From: Actinomycetospora straminea
GTDB taxonomy: Bacteria; Actinomycetota; Actinomycetes; Mycobacteriales; Pseudonocardiaceae
DNA length: 64,000 nucleotides
Assembly: GCF_028737255.1 (NCBI RefSeq)
Contig: NZ_JAQZAN010000014.1
Span: 124,001 to 188,000 of the forward strand
Direction of reading: 5' to 3'
Numbering within the stretch: the first letter of the stretch is position 1; each line of letters opens with the position of its first letter. Shown here piece after piece: positions 25,080 to 35,207 of this stretch. The position numbers were made by a program, and so were the translations under genes. The notes beneath the pieces are model-generated. The model did no database searches. It saw only the letters and a list, made by a program, of their open reading frames with translations, and was not told the DNA's origin.

Positions 25080-27131
25080 TCAGCGGAAGCGATCGAAGAC
25101 CTGCTCGCGCCAGGCCTCACGGCTGACGAGCTCGCCCATCGCCTCCCGGTAGCGCCGCCGCAGCGCCGGCCACGCCTTGCCGACCTCGGCGTGCAGGCGC
25201 ACCGACTCGCGCAGCATCGACCAGAACATCTCCCGGTCGCGCTTGCGGAAGGTCACGCCCGAGCCGTCCGACGTCGTCACCGCCGCGCCGTCGAGCATCG
25301 CGAGCATGAACCACTGGCTGTGCTCGGCGGGCACGTCGCGCTGCGGGCGCTCGTGGGCGGCCGGGTCGACGGGGCGCAGCTGGTGGCGCAGGCCCCGGGC
25401 CAGGGCCGCGACCTGCGCCACCTTGCCCACCGGCGGCTTCGGCCACAACTGCGCCTCGCGGGCCCCGATCGCCGGGCGCGGCAGGTCGTCGGCGCCGCGG
25501 TGGACGGTGCCGTCGGGGAACTCCGCGCGGGTGGCCCGCACCGCCCCGAGCGCGGTCGGCAGCGCCCCGAACAGCGCGCGCGGCCCGGACAGGAAGTCGC
25601 GCATCGCCATGTGGTGCAGCGCGATCGTCGAGTACTCGAGCAGGAACAGGTGGCGCAGCGTCCGCTTGAGCGAGTCGGCGAGCATCGCGCGCGGGTTGTC
25701 CGGCCCGTGCAGCGCCGCGACGACCAGGCGGTTGCGGACGTGGAAGTACGCCTGCCAGTCCGAGGTGTCGTCCTTCTCGACGAACGACATGTGCCAGATC
25801 GCGACGCCGGGCACGGTCGCGGTCGGGATGCCGTGGCTGCCGGCGCGCAGGCCGTACTCGCAGTCGTCCCACTTGATGAACAGCGGCAGCGGCAGCCCGA
25901 TCCGCTCGGCCACCGAGCGCGGGATCAGGCACATCCACCAGGCGTTGTAGTCGACGTCGGTGCGCCGGTGCATCCACGACGTCTCGCGCAGCGGGTGGAC
26001 GGCGAAGTCGTGGTCGTCCTCGGTGTGCGGGGCGATCTGCCAGAAGAAGCGCCCCCGGTCGACGACCTCGCCCATCGCGTGCAGGTGCGAGCGCGCCTGC
26101 AGCGAGAGCATCTGCCCCCCGACCAGCATCTCGTCGCGGGCGAACCGCGAGAACGCCAGCGCGCGCAGCACCGAGTCCGGCTCGAGGACGACGTCGTCGT
26201 CCATGAACAGGATCTGCTCGCAGTCGGTGCTCTCGAGCGCCTCGTACATGATCCGCGCGTAGCCGCCGGAGCCGCCGAGGTTGGGCTGGTCGATGATCCG
26301 CAGCCGGTCGCCGAGGGCGGCCGCGGCCTCCTCGAACCCGGGCTGGTCGCGCACCTTCGACGACCCCTGGTCCGGGATGATCACCGCGGTCAGCGTGTCG
26401 CGGACCAGCGGATCGTCGCCGAGCGCGCGCAGCGTGGCCACGCAGTCCGAGGGGCGGTTGAACGTCGGCATGCCGACGGTGACCGCGGCGCGTCCGGGCG
26501 CCGCGCGGTCGGCGAACCAGCCGCCGGCCACCAGCTCGAGGCTGCCGTGCTCGCTGGCCAGGTCGAACCAGGTCCAGCCGCCGTCGGCGAAGGGCGTCAG
26601 GGACACGGGGACCACGACCTCGCGCTCGGCCTCCGCGCCCTCCGCCGTGGTGTCGACGACCTCGCCCGCGAGGTGCACCGCCACGCCCCGCGCGGTCGAG
26701 CGGTACACGTCGACGCGGCCGCGTCCCCGGACCCGCAGGCGCAGTGCCACGGCGTCGAGCACCGACCAGCGCCGCCAGTACGCGGCGGGGAACGCGTTGA
26801 AGTAGGCGGCGAAGGAGACCTCGCTGCGCTCGGGCAGGCGCACGCTCGTGCGCGAGGTGACGTCGGCGACGCGCTCGCCGGAGCGCCGCACGTGCAGCAC
26901 GAACTCCTCGACGGAGTCGTCGTAGGTGCCCGGCCGATAGGCGGTCGGCGCCGCGCTCTGCACCGACGTGGCCGTGCCCTCGTCGAGGTAGAGCGCGCGC
27001 ACCGACGTCGGGTCCGCGGGCCGGGGCAGGATGACGCGCTGCAGCAGCGCTGTGTTCCCAGCTCCTGCGGGGCGTGCCGTCATCTCCACCGTCCCGGCGG
27101 CGCCGCCGCTCCTGCCGACCGTGCTCGTCAC
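25080..27131 (-). CDS. glfT2: Galactofuranosyltransferase GlfT2
   Basis: 683-aa GT2 polymerase orthologous to Rv3808c (637 aa), which builds the alternating beta-(1,5)/(1,6) galactofuran chain from UDP-Galf on the cytoplasmic face. The N-terminal beta-rich domain (to ~230) includes SFAAYFNAFPAAYWRRWSVL. The catalytic domain has VTVGMPTFNRPSDC, PNLGGSGGYARIMYE and FMDDDVVLEPDS (Asp311-313, the metal and UDP site). WHMSFVEKDDTSDWQAYFHV carries the proposed catalytic acid-base region and His. The C-terminal helical part is about 200 aa. GTG 27131 is supported by a GTGA overlap with the upstream gene and a TACCGT box 7 nt before it; the longer in-frame extension is antisense-type sequence. Confidence 0.96.
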   Translation of the reverse strand: MTSTVGRSGGAAGTVEMTARPAGAGNTALLQRVILPRPADPTSVRALYLDEGTATSVQSAAPTAYRPGTYDDSVEEFVLHVRRSGERVADVTSRTSVRLPERSEVSFAAYFNAFPAAYWRRWSVLDAVALRLRVRGRGRVDVYRSTARGVAVHLAGEVVDTTAEGAEAEREVVVPVSLTPFADGGWTWFDLASEHGSLELVAGGWFADRAAPGRAAVTVGMPTFNRPSDCVATLRALGDDPLVRDTLTAVIIPDQGSSKVRDQPGFEEAAAALGDRLRIIDQPNLGGSGGYARIMYEALESTDCEQILFMDDDVVLEPDSVLRALAFSRFARDEMLVGGQMLSLQARSHLHAMGEVVDRGRFFWQIAPHTEDDHDFAVHPLRETSWMHRRTDVDYNAWWMCLIPRSVAERIGLPLPLFIKWDDCEYGLRAGSHGIPTATVPGVAIWHMSFVEKDDTSDWQAYFHVRNRLVVAALHGPDNPRAMLADSLKRTLRHLFLLEYSTIALHHMAMRDFLSGPRALFGALPTALGAVRATRAEFPDGTVHRGADDLPRPAIGAREAQLWPKPPVGKVAQVAALARGLRHQLRPVDPAAHERPQRDVPAEHSQWFMLAMLDGAAVTTSDGSGVTFRKRDREMFWSMLRESVRLHAEVGKAWPALRRRYREAMGELVSREAWREQVFDRFR

Positions 27132-27928
27132 GTCCACGACGGTAACGGCGGGACGCCCGCGTTCCCGGGAGCACCCCGCCGGGCGAGGTCGCCGGCCACC
27201 CCGACGGGGAGCTCGCGGAAGCGCTGCGGGGGCCGGTGCGGGGCGAACGTCGCCGCGCGGCTCTCCTCGAACTCCTCGGGGAGGGCGTGCACCCCGCCGT
27301 ACTGGCCGATGTTGTCCGAGCGGCTGGCGAGGGGCGCGAGGATCCGCCGGCCCGTCGCCTGGCGCACCCGGTCGATGCCGAAGTCGAAGCCCTCCTCGAC
27401 GCCGGGCTCCGGGCCGACGGCGATGTCGAACCAATGCGGCTCGAGGAGCTCGCGCCAGCGGTCGACCCAGGTGCCCCACACCCACGCGGTGAACCCGCTC
27501 GTGCCGACGGCGTCCGCGGGCTGGGGCGCCGGGAGCGGCGAGAAGGCGCACAGGGCGAGGACCGACGGGTCGTCGCGGTGGGCCGCCGCGCCGTGGCCGA
27601 GGTACTCGAGCACGTCGTCGGACACGACGATGTCCTCCTCGGCGAGCACGGCGAACGCCGCGCCGCCGTCGAACACCCTCGCGAGGGCGTCGTACGGGTT
27701 GGCCCGGACCCCCCGGCGCTCGGGGTGCACGACCACGTCGGCGTCGGGGAACGCGTCGGCGATCACCGCCTGGCACTCCGGCACGCGGGTGCCGGGCTCC
27801 ACCAGGAACGTGACCGGCCACGCCTCGACGCCGCGCACCCGCCGCCACGAGCCGAGGACCTCGGCGAGGTAGCCCGGCCGCTCGCCGGAGACGGTCACGG
27901 CGACGGCGCCGGGCGCGGAGGAGGTCAC
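27128..27928 (-). CDS. Putative GT-A glycosyltransferase resembling GNT-I (GT13-like)
   Basis: 266-aa cytoplasmic protein, translationally coupled to glfT2. A GT-A-like first half (VTVSGERPGYLAEVLGSW; VHPERRGVRANPYDALARVF) leads to LAEEDIVVSDDVLEYLGHG, which matches the EDD-containing donor motif of N-acetylglucosaminyltransferase I and POMGNT1. The later segments GFTAWVWGTWVDRWRELLEPHW, GRRILAPLASRSDNIGQYGG and PPQRFRELPVG also follow the GNT-I layout (W-x-ELEPKWP, R-x-C-x-PE-SR). This likeness is from memory of the family and is inference. Position with glfT2 and glf suggests a sugar added to galactan, perhaps an amino sugar or capping residue. GTG 27928 start; no clear promoter. Confidence 0.6.
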   Translation of the reverse strand: MTSSAPGAVAVTVSGERPGYLAEVLGSWRRVRGVEAWPVTFLVEPGTRVPECQAVIADAFPDADVVVHPERRGVRANPYDALARVFDGGAAFAVLAEEDIVVSDDVLEYLGHGAAAHRDDPSVLALCAFSPLPAPQPADAVGTSGFTAWVWGTWVDRWRELLEPHWFDIAVGPEPGVEEGFDFGIDRVRQATGRRILAPLASRSDNIGQYGGVHALPEEFEESRAATFAPHRPPQRFRELPVGVAGDLARRGAPGNAGVPPLPSWT

Positions 27929-27973
27929 CGGCTGGTCGTACCCGCTCCGGGAGCTCCCCGTGCGCGGTGTGCG

Positions 27974-28237
27974 TCAGCAGACGAGGCCCGTGGGGCAGTT
28001 CCGCGGGTCGAACTCGCCGGTCGGGCCCGACGGCGCCGAGGTGTGGTGCGTGGTCGGGTGGGCGCCGCTGTGCGGCGCGGTGTGCCCGCCCTCGTGCCGG
28101 GTCTCGCCCGAGCCACCCGACGACGCCGGCTCGCTGCTCGTGTCGCAGGCCGACAGCGCGAGCACCGCGGCGCAGGACACCGCGGCGAGGAGACCCGCGG
28201 CGGCGCGCCGGCGGGTCGGGACGGGGGGAGCGGACAC
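27974..28237 (-). CDS. Small His-rich lipoprotein
   Basis: 87 aa. A signal peptide RRRAAAGLLAAVSCAAVLAL ends in the lipobox LSAC, so the mature protein starts with a lipidated Cys. The mature part is Ser/Gly/His-rich (ETRHEGGHTAPHSGAHPTTHH) and ends DPRNCPTGLVC. The His cluster could bind metal. GTG 28237 has GGAGG 6 nt upstream; a frame opening eight codons earlier is less likely. It lies between glf and the glycosyltransferase gene in the same direction. Confidence 0.7.
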   Translation of the reverse strand: MSAPPVPTRRRAAAGLLAAVSCAAVLALSACDTSSEPASSGGSGETRHEGGHTAPHSGAHPTTHHTSAPSGPTGEFDPRNCPTGLVC

Positions 28238-28322
28238 GGGGAGCCTCCGGACGATCGTCACGCTGACGCGGTGACGCTACGCATCCGGGACCGGCTCCGA
28301 AGCGACCGAACGAGTGATCCGA

Positions 28323-29594
<1,272 letters not shown>

Positions 29595-29597
29595 TCA

Positions 29598-29665
29598 GGT
29601 GGCTCCGCCTCGTGAGCACTTCGGAGTGCTCCAGCACGCGAAAGTGCTCACATGGCGGAGCCACC
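29598..29665. terminator. Nested palindrome at the amidase 3' end
   Basis: Outer arms GGTGGCTCCGCC (29598-29609) and its exact complement (29654-29665); inner arms GTGAGCACTT (29612-29621) and its complement (29642-29651). An alternative small hairpin GAGCACT/AGTGCTC sits inside. It covers the last codons of the amidase gene and probably terminates it, upstream of glf. Confidence 0.65.
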
Positions 29666-31084
29666 GGGCGGGCGGTGGGCGATCCACGGCGTGGCGCGCT
29701 CGAGGTCGGCGGCCAGCGCGATCAGCGTCGACTCGTCGCCGTAGGGCGCCACGACCTGCACGCCGACCGGCCAGCCCTCCTCGGTGCGCCCCAGCGGCAG
29801 GGAGATCGCCGGGTTGCCCGTGACGTTCGACAGCGCCGTGAAGCCGGCGGTCGAGAAGATGTGGTCGTACCAGCCGCGGGCGTCGCGCGAGGCATCGTTC
29901 TGGTCCAGGTACCCGAGCGGCGTGTTGGGGACGTTCATCGTCGGCGTCAGGACGACGTCGTACTGCTGGTGGAACGCCGCGACCGCCCGGCGGGTGGCGT
30001 TGAAGACGCGGTCCGCGGCGTACAGGTCCCCCGCCCGCAGGGTCCGGCCGTGCTCGGCGCACGCCAGCGTCGCCGCCTCGAGGTGCTCCGGACCGGGCGT
30101 CACCCCGAGCGCGGCGGCGAGCACGTCGACGCCGTCGGCGAGGAAGCTCGTCCAGGCGACGAGGTTGGCGGCGTCGAACGCCTCCGCGTCCAGCTCCGGG
30201 CCGGCGACCTCCACCGCGTGGCCCAGGCCCTCGAGGGTCCGCGCTGCCGCCTCGGTGGCCTCCGTGCAGCGCGGGTCGACCGCGCCGTGGCCGGAGAACG
30301 GGGTGGTCCACAGCGCCACCCGCAGCCGGCGGCTCCCCCCGGCCACCTCGTCGGCGTAGGGCCGCGGCGGGTCGGGCAGCAGGTAGCGGTCGCCGGGCTC
30401 GTAGCCGTGCACGGCGTCGAGCAGGCCCGCGGCGTCGCGGACCGTGCGGGTCACCGCGAACTCGACGCCCATGCCGAGCAGGGGGTCGGCGTAGTCGGGG
30501 CCCGGCGAGGTCCGTCCCTGGCTGGGCTTGAGACCCACCAGGCCGCAGGCCGCGGCGGGGATGCGGATGGAGCCGCCGCCGTCGTTGGCGTGCGCGACCG
30601 GCAGGGCCCGCGCCGCGACGAGCGCCGCCGACCCGCCGGAGGACCCGCCGGGGCTGCGGGAGGTGTCCCAGGGGTTGTGCACCGGGCCGGTCGCCACCGA
30701 CTCGGTCGTGGCGTTGAAGCCCAGCTCCGGGGTGGCGGTCAGGGCGAGGGTCGCGAGCCCGGCGCGGCGGAAGCGCGTCATGAGGTGGGTGTCGGCCGGC
30801 ATCGGCACGCCCTCGCCCAGCAGGCGCGTGCCGGCCCGCTGGGGGACGCCGGCCGCGTGGACGATGAGGTCCTTGATGGCGAAGGGGACGTGCGCGAACG
30901 GGCCGTCGTCGGCGTGCTCGAGCGGCGCGTCGAAGCGCTCGCCGACCACGGCGTTGAGCCGGGGCGCGACCTCGTCGAGCGCGGACGTGGCGGCCTCGCG
31001 CACCTCCTGCGCGGACAGCTCGCCGTCGCGCACCAGGGCGGCGAGGGCGGTGGCGTCGAGCTCGGCGTACTCCTCGAACTTCAC
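29648..31084 (-). CDS. Amidase signature family enzyme
   Basis: 478-aa hydrolase of the amidase signature family (Ser-cisSer-Lys triad). The catalytic Lys is in AIKDLIVHAAG, the Gly/Ser-rich signature reads SRSPGGSSGGSAALVAARAL, and HANDGGGSIRIPAAACGLVG follows with the nucleophile Ser. Substrate cannot be told; members cleave amides, carbamates or the Glu-tRNA amide. GTG 31084 is placed by GGAGG 4-5 nt upstream. The gene is divergent from a LuxR regulator 125 nt away, which may control it. Confidence 0.9.
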   Translation of the reverse strand: MKFEEYAELDATALAALVRDGELSAQEVREAATSALDEVAPRLNAVVGERFDAPLEHADDGPFAHVPFAIKDLIVHAAGVPQRAGTRLLGEGVPMPADTHLMTRFRRAGLATLALTATPELGFNATTESVATGPVHNPWDTSRSPGGSSGGSAALVAARALPVAHANDGGGSIRIPAAACGLVGLKPSQGRTSPGPDYADPLLGMGVEFAVTRTVRDAAGLLDAVHGYEPGDRYLLPDPPRPYADEVAGGSRRLRVALWTTPFSGHGAVDPRCTEATEAAARTLEGLGHAVEVAGPELDAEAFDAANLVAWTSFLADGVDVLAAALGVTPGPEHLEAATLACAEHGRTLRAGDLYAADRVFNATRRAVAAFHQQYDVVLTPTMNVPNTPLGYLDQNDASRDARGWYDHIFSTAGFTALSNVTGNPAISLPLGRTEEGWPVGVQVVAPYGDESTLIALAADLERATPWIAHRPPGGSAM

Positions 31085-31194
31085 GGGACCTCCGGGTGAC
31101 GTGGTCCGACGACGGTGGCAGCCGGGGGCGCCCGCGCGCATCGGTCAGTCGACGGATGCGCCCGTCGTCCCTGGTCCGGCGTGCTCGACGCGCG

Positions 31195-31200
31195 TAGCTT
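31195..31200 (+). promoter_or_regulatory. -10 box TAGCTT before the LuxR gene
   Basis: TAGCTT ends 8 nt before ATG 31209 in the 125-nt region shared with the divergent amidase gene. Confidence 0.45.
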
Positions 31201-31208
31201 CGCGAGGC

Positions 31209-32171
31209 ATGACGGCGGTGGTCGCGGCCCGTGAGCTGCGGTCGTTCCTCCGGCGTCACGGCGCCCGGTCGTCCGGCTCGGCCGGCGCCGTCCTCGACGG
31301 GCTCGCCGACGTGGTGCCGGCGGACTGCGTGGCCCTCTCGCGGTGGGACCCGGCGGCCGGCGAGCACCGCACGCTCGCCTCGTCCTACCCCGCGGCGGTC
31401 ACCACGCTGATCGACCGGCGGATGCACACCGACCGCCTGTTCACCCTGGTCCGCGCGGGCCGGCAGGCGGTGCGGGTGCGGGACCTCGCCCCGGCCCGGC
31501 GCCGCGGCGAGATCTTCGAACGGATCATCGTCCCGCAGGGCTTCCGCGACGGCGTCACCCTCTGCCTGTTCGCCGCCGACGACCGCTACGTCGGCATGGT
31601 CAACGCCAGCGTGCTCGACGCCCGGCACCCCGACGACGACACCGTCGCCCTGCTCGAGCTGCTCGCGCCCGACCTGGCGGCGGCGCTGGACCCGGTCCCG
31701 GTGCCGGCGCCGCGGACCGCCGGGCTCGGGGCCGACGGCACGGACGGCCTGCTGGTCGAGCGCGCCGACCGGGTCGTGGTGCTCTCGGCGGGCGGACGGC
31801 CCGAGCTCGTCGCGCCGCCGTCGCCGCTCGCCGGGGTGGTCACGGACGTCCTGGCGGGGGCGCCCGTGCCCGGGCCGCTGCTGCTGGTGACGGCGGCGGG
31901 CGGCGTCGTCGGCGTCGACCTGCACGCCACCGCGTCGGGCGTGCTCGTGCTGCACCGGGCGGTGCCCCCGCCGGCCGGGCTCACGGTGCGCGAGCTGCAC
32001 GTGCTCGACGGCGTCGCCCACGGCCTGTCCAACCCCGAGATCGGGGCGCGGCTGGGAATCAGCCCGCGCACCGTCGCCACCCACGTCGAGCACGTGCTGG
32101 CCAAGACCGGGGCCCGCAACCGGGTGGCGGCCGCCCGCAGCGCCGCGCGCTGGGGCCTGCTCGTCGGCTAG
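31209..32171 (+). CDS. LuxR-family transcriptional regulator
   Basis: 320-aa regulator. Residues ~15-160 look like a GAF-type sensory domain (DVVPADCVALSRWD, GFRDGVTLCLFAADDRYVGM). The C-terminal ~65 residues are a LuxR HTH: LTVRELHVLDGVAHGLSNPE then IGARLGISPRTVATHVEHVL and AKTGARNRVAAA. There is no receiver Asp site, so it is not a two-component regulator. Divergent from the amidase gene. Its TAG stop shares the CTAG at 32168-32171 with the stop codon of the converging esterase gene. Confidence 0.88.
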   Translation: MTAVVAARELRSFLRRHGARSSGSAGAVLDGLADVVPADCVALSRWDPAAGEHRTLASSYPAAVTTLIDRRMHTDRLFTLVRAGRQAVRVRDLAPARRRGEIFERIIVPQGFRDGVTLCLFAADDRYVGMVNASVLDARHPDDDTVALLELLAPDLAAALDPVPVPAPRTAGLGADGTDGLLVERADRVVVLSAGGRPELVAPPSPLAGVVTDVLAGAPVPGPLLLVTAAGGVVGVDLHATASGVLVLHRAVPPPAGLTVRELHVLDGVAHGLSNPEIGARLGISPRTVATHVEHVLAKTGARNRVAAARSAARWGLLVG

Positions 32172-33298
32172 GAGCCCTGGGGGCAGCTGGTCACCGGCGG
32201 GCCGGCGCCGATGCGGCCGGCGATCCAGGGCAGCGAGTCGGAGAACGCCTGCGAGAACACGTCGAACGTGTGGCCGCCGCCGGGCACGACGACCTCGCAC
32301 GTCGCGATCCCCGCCCGCCGGGCCGCCGGGACCACGGTGTCGAGGGCGGCGTAGGGCTCGGTGTCGGCGTCGCCCACCTCGAACCAGCCGCCGAGCTCCG
32401 GGAAGCGGCGCGTGGCGAGGATGTCGGCCGGTTCGTGCGCCGCGAACGCCTGCTGGGAGCCGCCGAAGAGCTGGGCGACCGCGGAGGCCGTGTCGTCGTT
32501 CGTGTCGCCGGCGCGGGGCCCGGCGAGCCCGGCGTAGTCGCCGAAGGTGCTGAACAGCTCGGGGTGGCGCAGGGCGAGCACCAGCGCGCACGAGCCGCCC
32601 TCGGACAGCCCCGCCACCGCCCACCCCCGGCCAGGCGCGGCCGTGTGGAACACCTGCTGGACGAACGCGGGCACGTCGACGGTCAGGTAGGTCTCGGCCT
32701 TCCCGGCCGGTCCGTCGACGCACTCGGTGTCGGCGTCGATCGCGCCGTTGACGTCGGGCATGACGAGGATCGGGGCCGCGCCGCCGTGCGCCGCGGCGTA
32801 GGCGTCGGCGGTGGCCGCGGCCTGCCCGCCGTCCAGCCAGTCCTGCGGGGTGCCGGGCGTGCCGTGCAGCAGCACCACCACGGGCAGCTCCGGGCGCGGG
32901 CGGGCGAACCACGCCGGCGGCACGTAGATCGTCCCGGGCCGCCCGACGAACCCCGAGGTCCTGCCGGGCAGGGCCGTCGTCGTCACCACGCCGCGGTCGG
33001 GCCGGTCGGTGCGCGCGAGCAGCGCGGCGAGCTCCACTTCGTCCGACGGCGGCAGGCCCACGACGTCGCCGAGCGTGCGGAAGTAGTCGAAGTGCGCGTT
33101 GACCCCCGCGCCCGCCGCGACCAGCACGAGCACCGAGGTCACGAGCAGCGTGATCGTCCGGCCGAGCCGGGTGAACCGCCCGAGCCGCGTGCGCAGGACG
33201 AGCACGAGCAGGAGCACGACGCCGAGCGTCAGCAGGGCCAGCGCGCCGAGGAACGAGGTGGTCGTGATGTCGATCTCGGCGACGCCACGGACGGTCAC
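32168..33298 (-). CDS. Membrane-anchored alpha/beta-hydrolase (esterase D / antigen-85 fold)
   Basis: 376 aa. Two N-terminal TM segments (FLGALALLTLGVVLLLVLVL and ITLLVTSVLVLVAAGAG) anchor an extracytoplasmic putative esterase domain of the PF00756 type. The oxyanion region is VVVLLHGTPG, the nucleophile is in WAVAGLSEGGSCALVL, and GGGHTFDVFSQAFSDSLPW holds the likely catalytic His. The same fold includes antigen 85, but the characteristic mycolyltransferase motifs are not evident, so a generic esterase is the safer call. GTG 33298 overlaps the APC stop by 4 nt; this is the last gene of the lysX operon. Confidence 0.85.
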   Translation of the reverse strand: MTVRGVAEIDITTTSFLGALALLTLGVVLLLVLVLRTRLGRFTRLGRTITLLVTSVLVLVAAGAGVNAHFDYFRTLGDVVGLPPSDEVELAALLARTDRPDRGVVTTTALPGRTSGFVGRPGTIYVPPAWFARPRPELPVVVLLHGTPGTPQDWLDGGQAAATADAYAAAHGGAAPILVMPDVNGAIDADTECVDGPAGKAETYLTVDVPAFVQQVFHTAAPGRGWAVAGLSEGGSCALVLALRHPELFSTFGDYAGLAGPRAGDTNDDTASAVAQLFGGSQQAFAAHEPADILATRRFPELGGWFEVGDADTEPYAALDTVVPAARRAGIATCEVVVPGGGHTFDVFSQAFSDSLPWIAGRIGAGPPVTSCPQGS

Positions 33299-34710
33299 GC
33301 CGGCACCGGGACCCCGTCGTCGGAGCCGGCGTCGCGCCGCGCCCGCCGCCGGGCGAGCGCGGCGAAGACGAACGGCGGCGAGGAGAGCACGACGACGGCG
33401 ACCGCCAGCAGGCTCACGTAGGTGACCGTGCTGCCCGTCGCGAGCTGGCCGGGCGGCACGAAGCCGAGCACGAACGCGACCGCGAGCCCCACCAGCCCGA
33501 CCCCGCCGACGAGGTACACGCCGGGCAGGCCGCCCGGGATCCGGTACGGGCGCGGCACGTCGGGGCGCGTGTGCCGCAGCCGCACGACCGCCGCGAACAT
33601 CAGCCCGTACATGACGATGACGATCTGCGCGGTGACCGCGGAGAGCATCCAGTACGACGTGCTCACGCTCGGGACCAGCAGGAACAGCAGCGTGAACACG
33701 GTGCCCGCGGCGCCCTGGAGCAGCAGCAGGGTCACCGGCACCCCGTGGGCGTTGCGCCGCCCCAGCCGCGGGGGCACCGACCCCTGCGCCGCCACCGCCG
33801 CCACGCCGTTCGCGGGGCCGAGGATCCACGGCGCGAGGTGGGCGATGCCACCGAACGCGACGACCAGCGCCAGCGGGGCGACGACCCACCCGAGACCGAG
33901 GCGCTCGAGCACCCGGGAGAAGAGCTCCATCGTGCCGCTGACCAGGCTGATCTCGCCCGCCGGCACGACCATCGCGAGGAAGAGCGAGCCGACCACCGAG
34001 AACACCACGACGACCCCGACGCACAGGGCGATGGCGCGGGGGACCGTGCGCCCCGGGTCCTTCGTGTCCCGCGCGTGGAAGCCCGCCATCTCCATGCCGG
34101 TGAACAGCAGGATGATCCCGCCGAGGAAGGCGAGGTTGTTCAGCGCGACGTCGGGCACCAGGGCGCCGGCCGAGAACGGGATCTGCGTCGGGTTGCCCTG
34201 CGCCAGGTAGGCCGCCGCGAGCACGACGACACCGATCGCGGGGACGATCGACCCGGCGACCGTGCCGACCGAGCCGATCCACGACGACGTGCCGACCCCG
34301 CGCAGGCTCACGATCGTCGTCGCCCAGAAGAACGCGAGCATGACGACGACGAGGAAGACCTTGTCGGTGGCGAGTGACGGGTCCAGCGCGTAGGCGAGGC
34401 TCGCGGCCATGAACGAGAGCACGGTGGGGAACCAGGCGACGTTCTCGGCGTAGTCGCACCAGACCGCGAGGAATCCCGCGCGCTCGCCGAACGCCTCCTT
34501 GACCCACGCGTAGACCCCGCCGTCGCGCGGCCAGCCGGTGCCGAGCTCGGCGGCGACCATCGCGATCGGCACGAGGAACACGACGATCGACAGCGCGAAC
34601 AGCGCCAGCATCGACCAGCCGTACTCGGCCATCACCGGCAGGTTGCGGACGCTGACGATCGCCGCGATGTTGATCATCGCCAGGGCCAGCACGCCGAGCT
34701 TGGCGTTCAC
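33295..34710 (-). CDS. Amino acid permease (APC superfamily, GadC-like)
   Basis: 471-aa transporter with about 12 TM helices. Signature segments are SVRNLPVMAEYGWSMLALFAL, AELGTGWPRDGGVYAWVKEA and NNLAFLGGIILLFTGMEMAG, which resemble glutamate:GABA antiporters and related exchangers. RYGLMFAAVVRLRHTRPDVP-like sequence precedes the last helices. GTG 34710 overlaps the upstream stop by 4 nt. In an operon with lysX, uptake of lysine or another amino acid is tempting but not shown by sequence. Confidence 0.87.
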   Translation of the reverse strand: MNAKLGVLALAMINIAAIVSVRNLPVMAEYGWSMLALFALSIVVFLVPIAMVAAELGTGWPRDGGVYAWVKEAFGERAGFLAVWCDYAENVAWFPTVLSFMAASLAYALDPSLATDKVFLVVVMLAFFWATTIVSLRGVGTSSWIGSVGTVAGSIVPAIGVVVLAAAYLAQGNPTQIPFSAGALVPDVALNNLAFLGGIILLFTGMEMAGFHARDTKDPGRTVPRAIALCVGVVVVFSVVGSLFLAMVVPAGEISLVSGTMELFSRVLERLGLGWVVAPLALVVAFGGIAHLAPWILGPANGVAAVAAQGSVPPRLGRRNAHGVPVTLLLLQGAAGTVFTLLFLLVPSVSTSYWMLSAVTAQIVIVMYGLMFAAVVRLRHTRPDVPRPYRIPGGLPGVYLVGGVGLVGLAVAFVLGFVPPGQLATGSTVTYVSLLAVAVVVLSSPPFVFAALARRRARRDAGSDDGVPVPA

Positions 34711-35207
34711 GCGGCGCCCTTCGCGAGCAGCAGGGCGTCGATCCGGTCGGCCACCACGTCCTCCGCACTCCCCTGCACCACCACGACGAGGTCGCCGTAC
34801 GTGCGCACGGTCGCCGACGCCCGCGGCCGCACCGAGCCCTGGATGCTGCGGGCGGCGGCGTCGCGGTCGGCGTCGTCGACGAAGGCGTCCGCCTGCACGG
34901 TGGCGGTCTGCCCCTCCCCGCACGTGACGGCGACGACGAGCGTGCGGGCGGCGACGGCGTCGGTGGCCCGCGGGTCGGCGACGTCGGTGCGCTCGCAGAC
35001 GACCAGCCCCGCCGCGGTGATGTCGGCCTGCAGCGCGTCGAGCGCGCCCGCGCCGCGGGGGCCCTGCGGGGCCCGGTCGCGGCCGCCCGCGATGACGACG
35101 ACGGTGACCACGACCGCGAGCGCCATGGCGCCGAGCACCACCACGAGCACGACGTCGCCGAAGCCGTTGCCCCGGGTGCGGCGGGGGTGGCGCTCGATGA
35201 CGCTCAT
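34707..35207 (-). CDS. Single-pass membrane protein of unknown function
   Basis: 166 aa. Short basic N-terminus (SVIERHPRRTRGNGF), one TM helix (VVLVVVLGAMALAVVVTVVV), then an extracytoplasmic domain of ~115 residues with two Cys (AGLVVCERTDV and VVAVTCGEGQ) that could form a disulfide. I do not recognise the family. ATG 35207 overlaps the lysX stop by 4 nt and its own stop overlaps the permease start, so it is firmly part of the lysX operon. Confidence 0.75.
   Translation of the reverse strand: MSVIERHPRRTRGNGFGDVVLVVVLGAMALAVVVTVVVIAGGRDRAPQGPRGAGALDALQADITAAGLVVCERTDVADPRATDAVAARTLVVAVTCGEGQTATVQADAFVDDADRDAAARSIQGSVRPRASATVRTYGDLVVVVQGSAEDVVADRIDALLLAKGAA

Noticed and set aside
27132-27848. 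N-terminal extension of GlfT2
   Set aside because: It reads through the upstream glycosyltransferase gene in the wrong frame; the GTGA overlap and the GlfT2 family length favour GTG 27131.
32168-33298. Esterase as an antigen 85 mycolyltransferase
   Set aside because: Shares the fold but lacks recognisable antigen 85 motifs and has two N-terminal TM anchors; no mycolate genes in the window.
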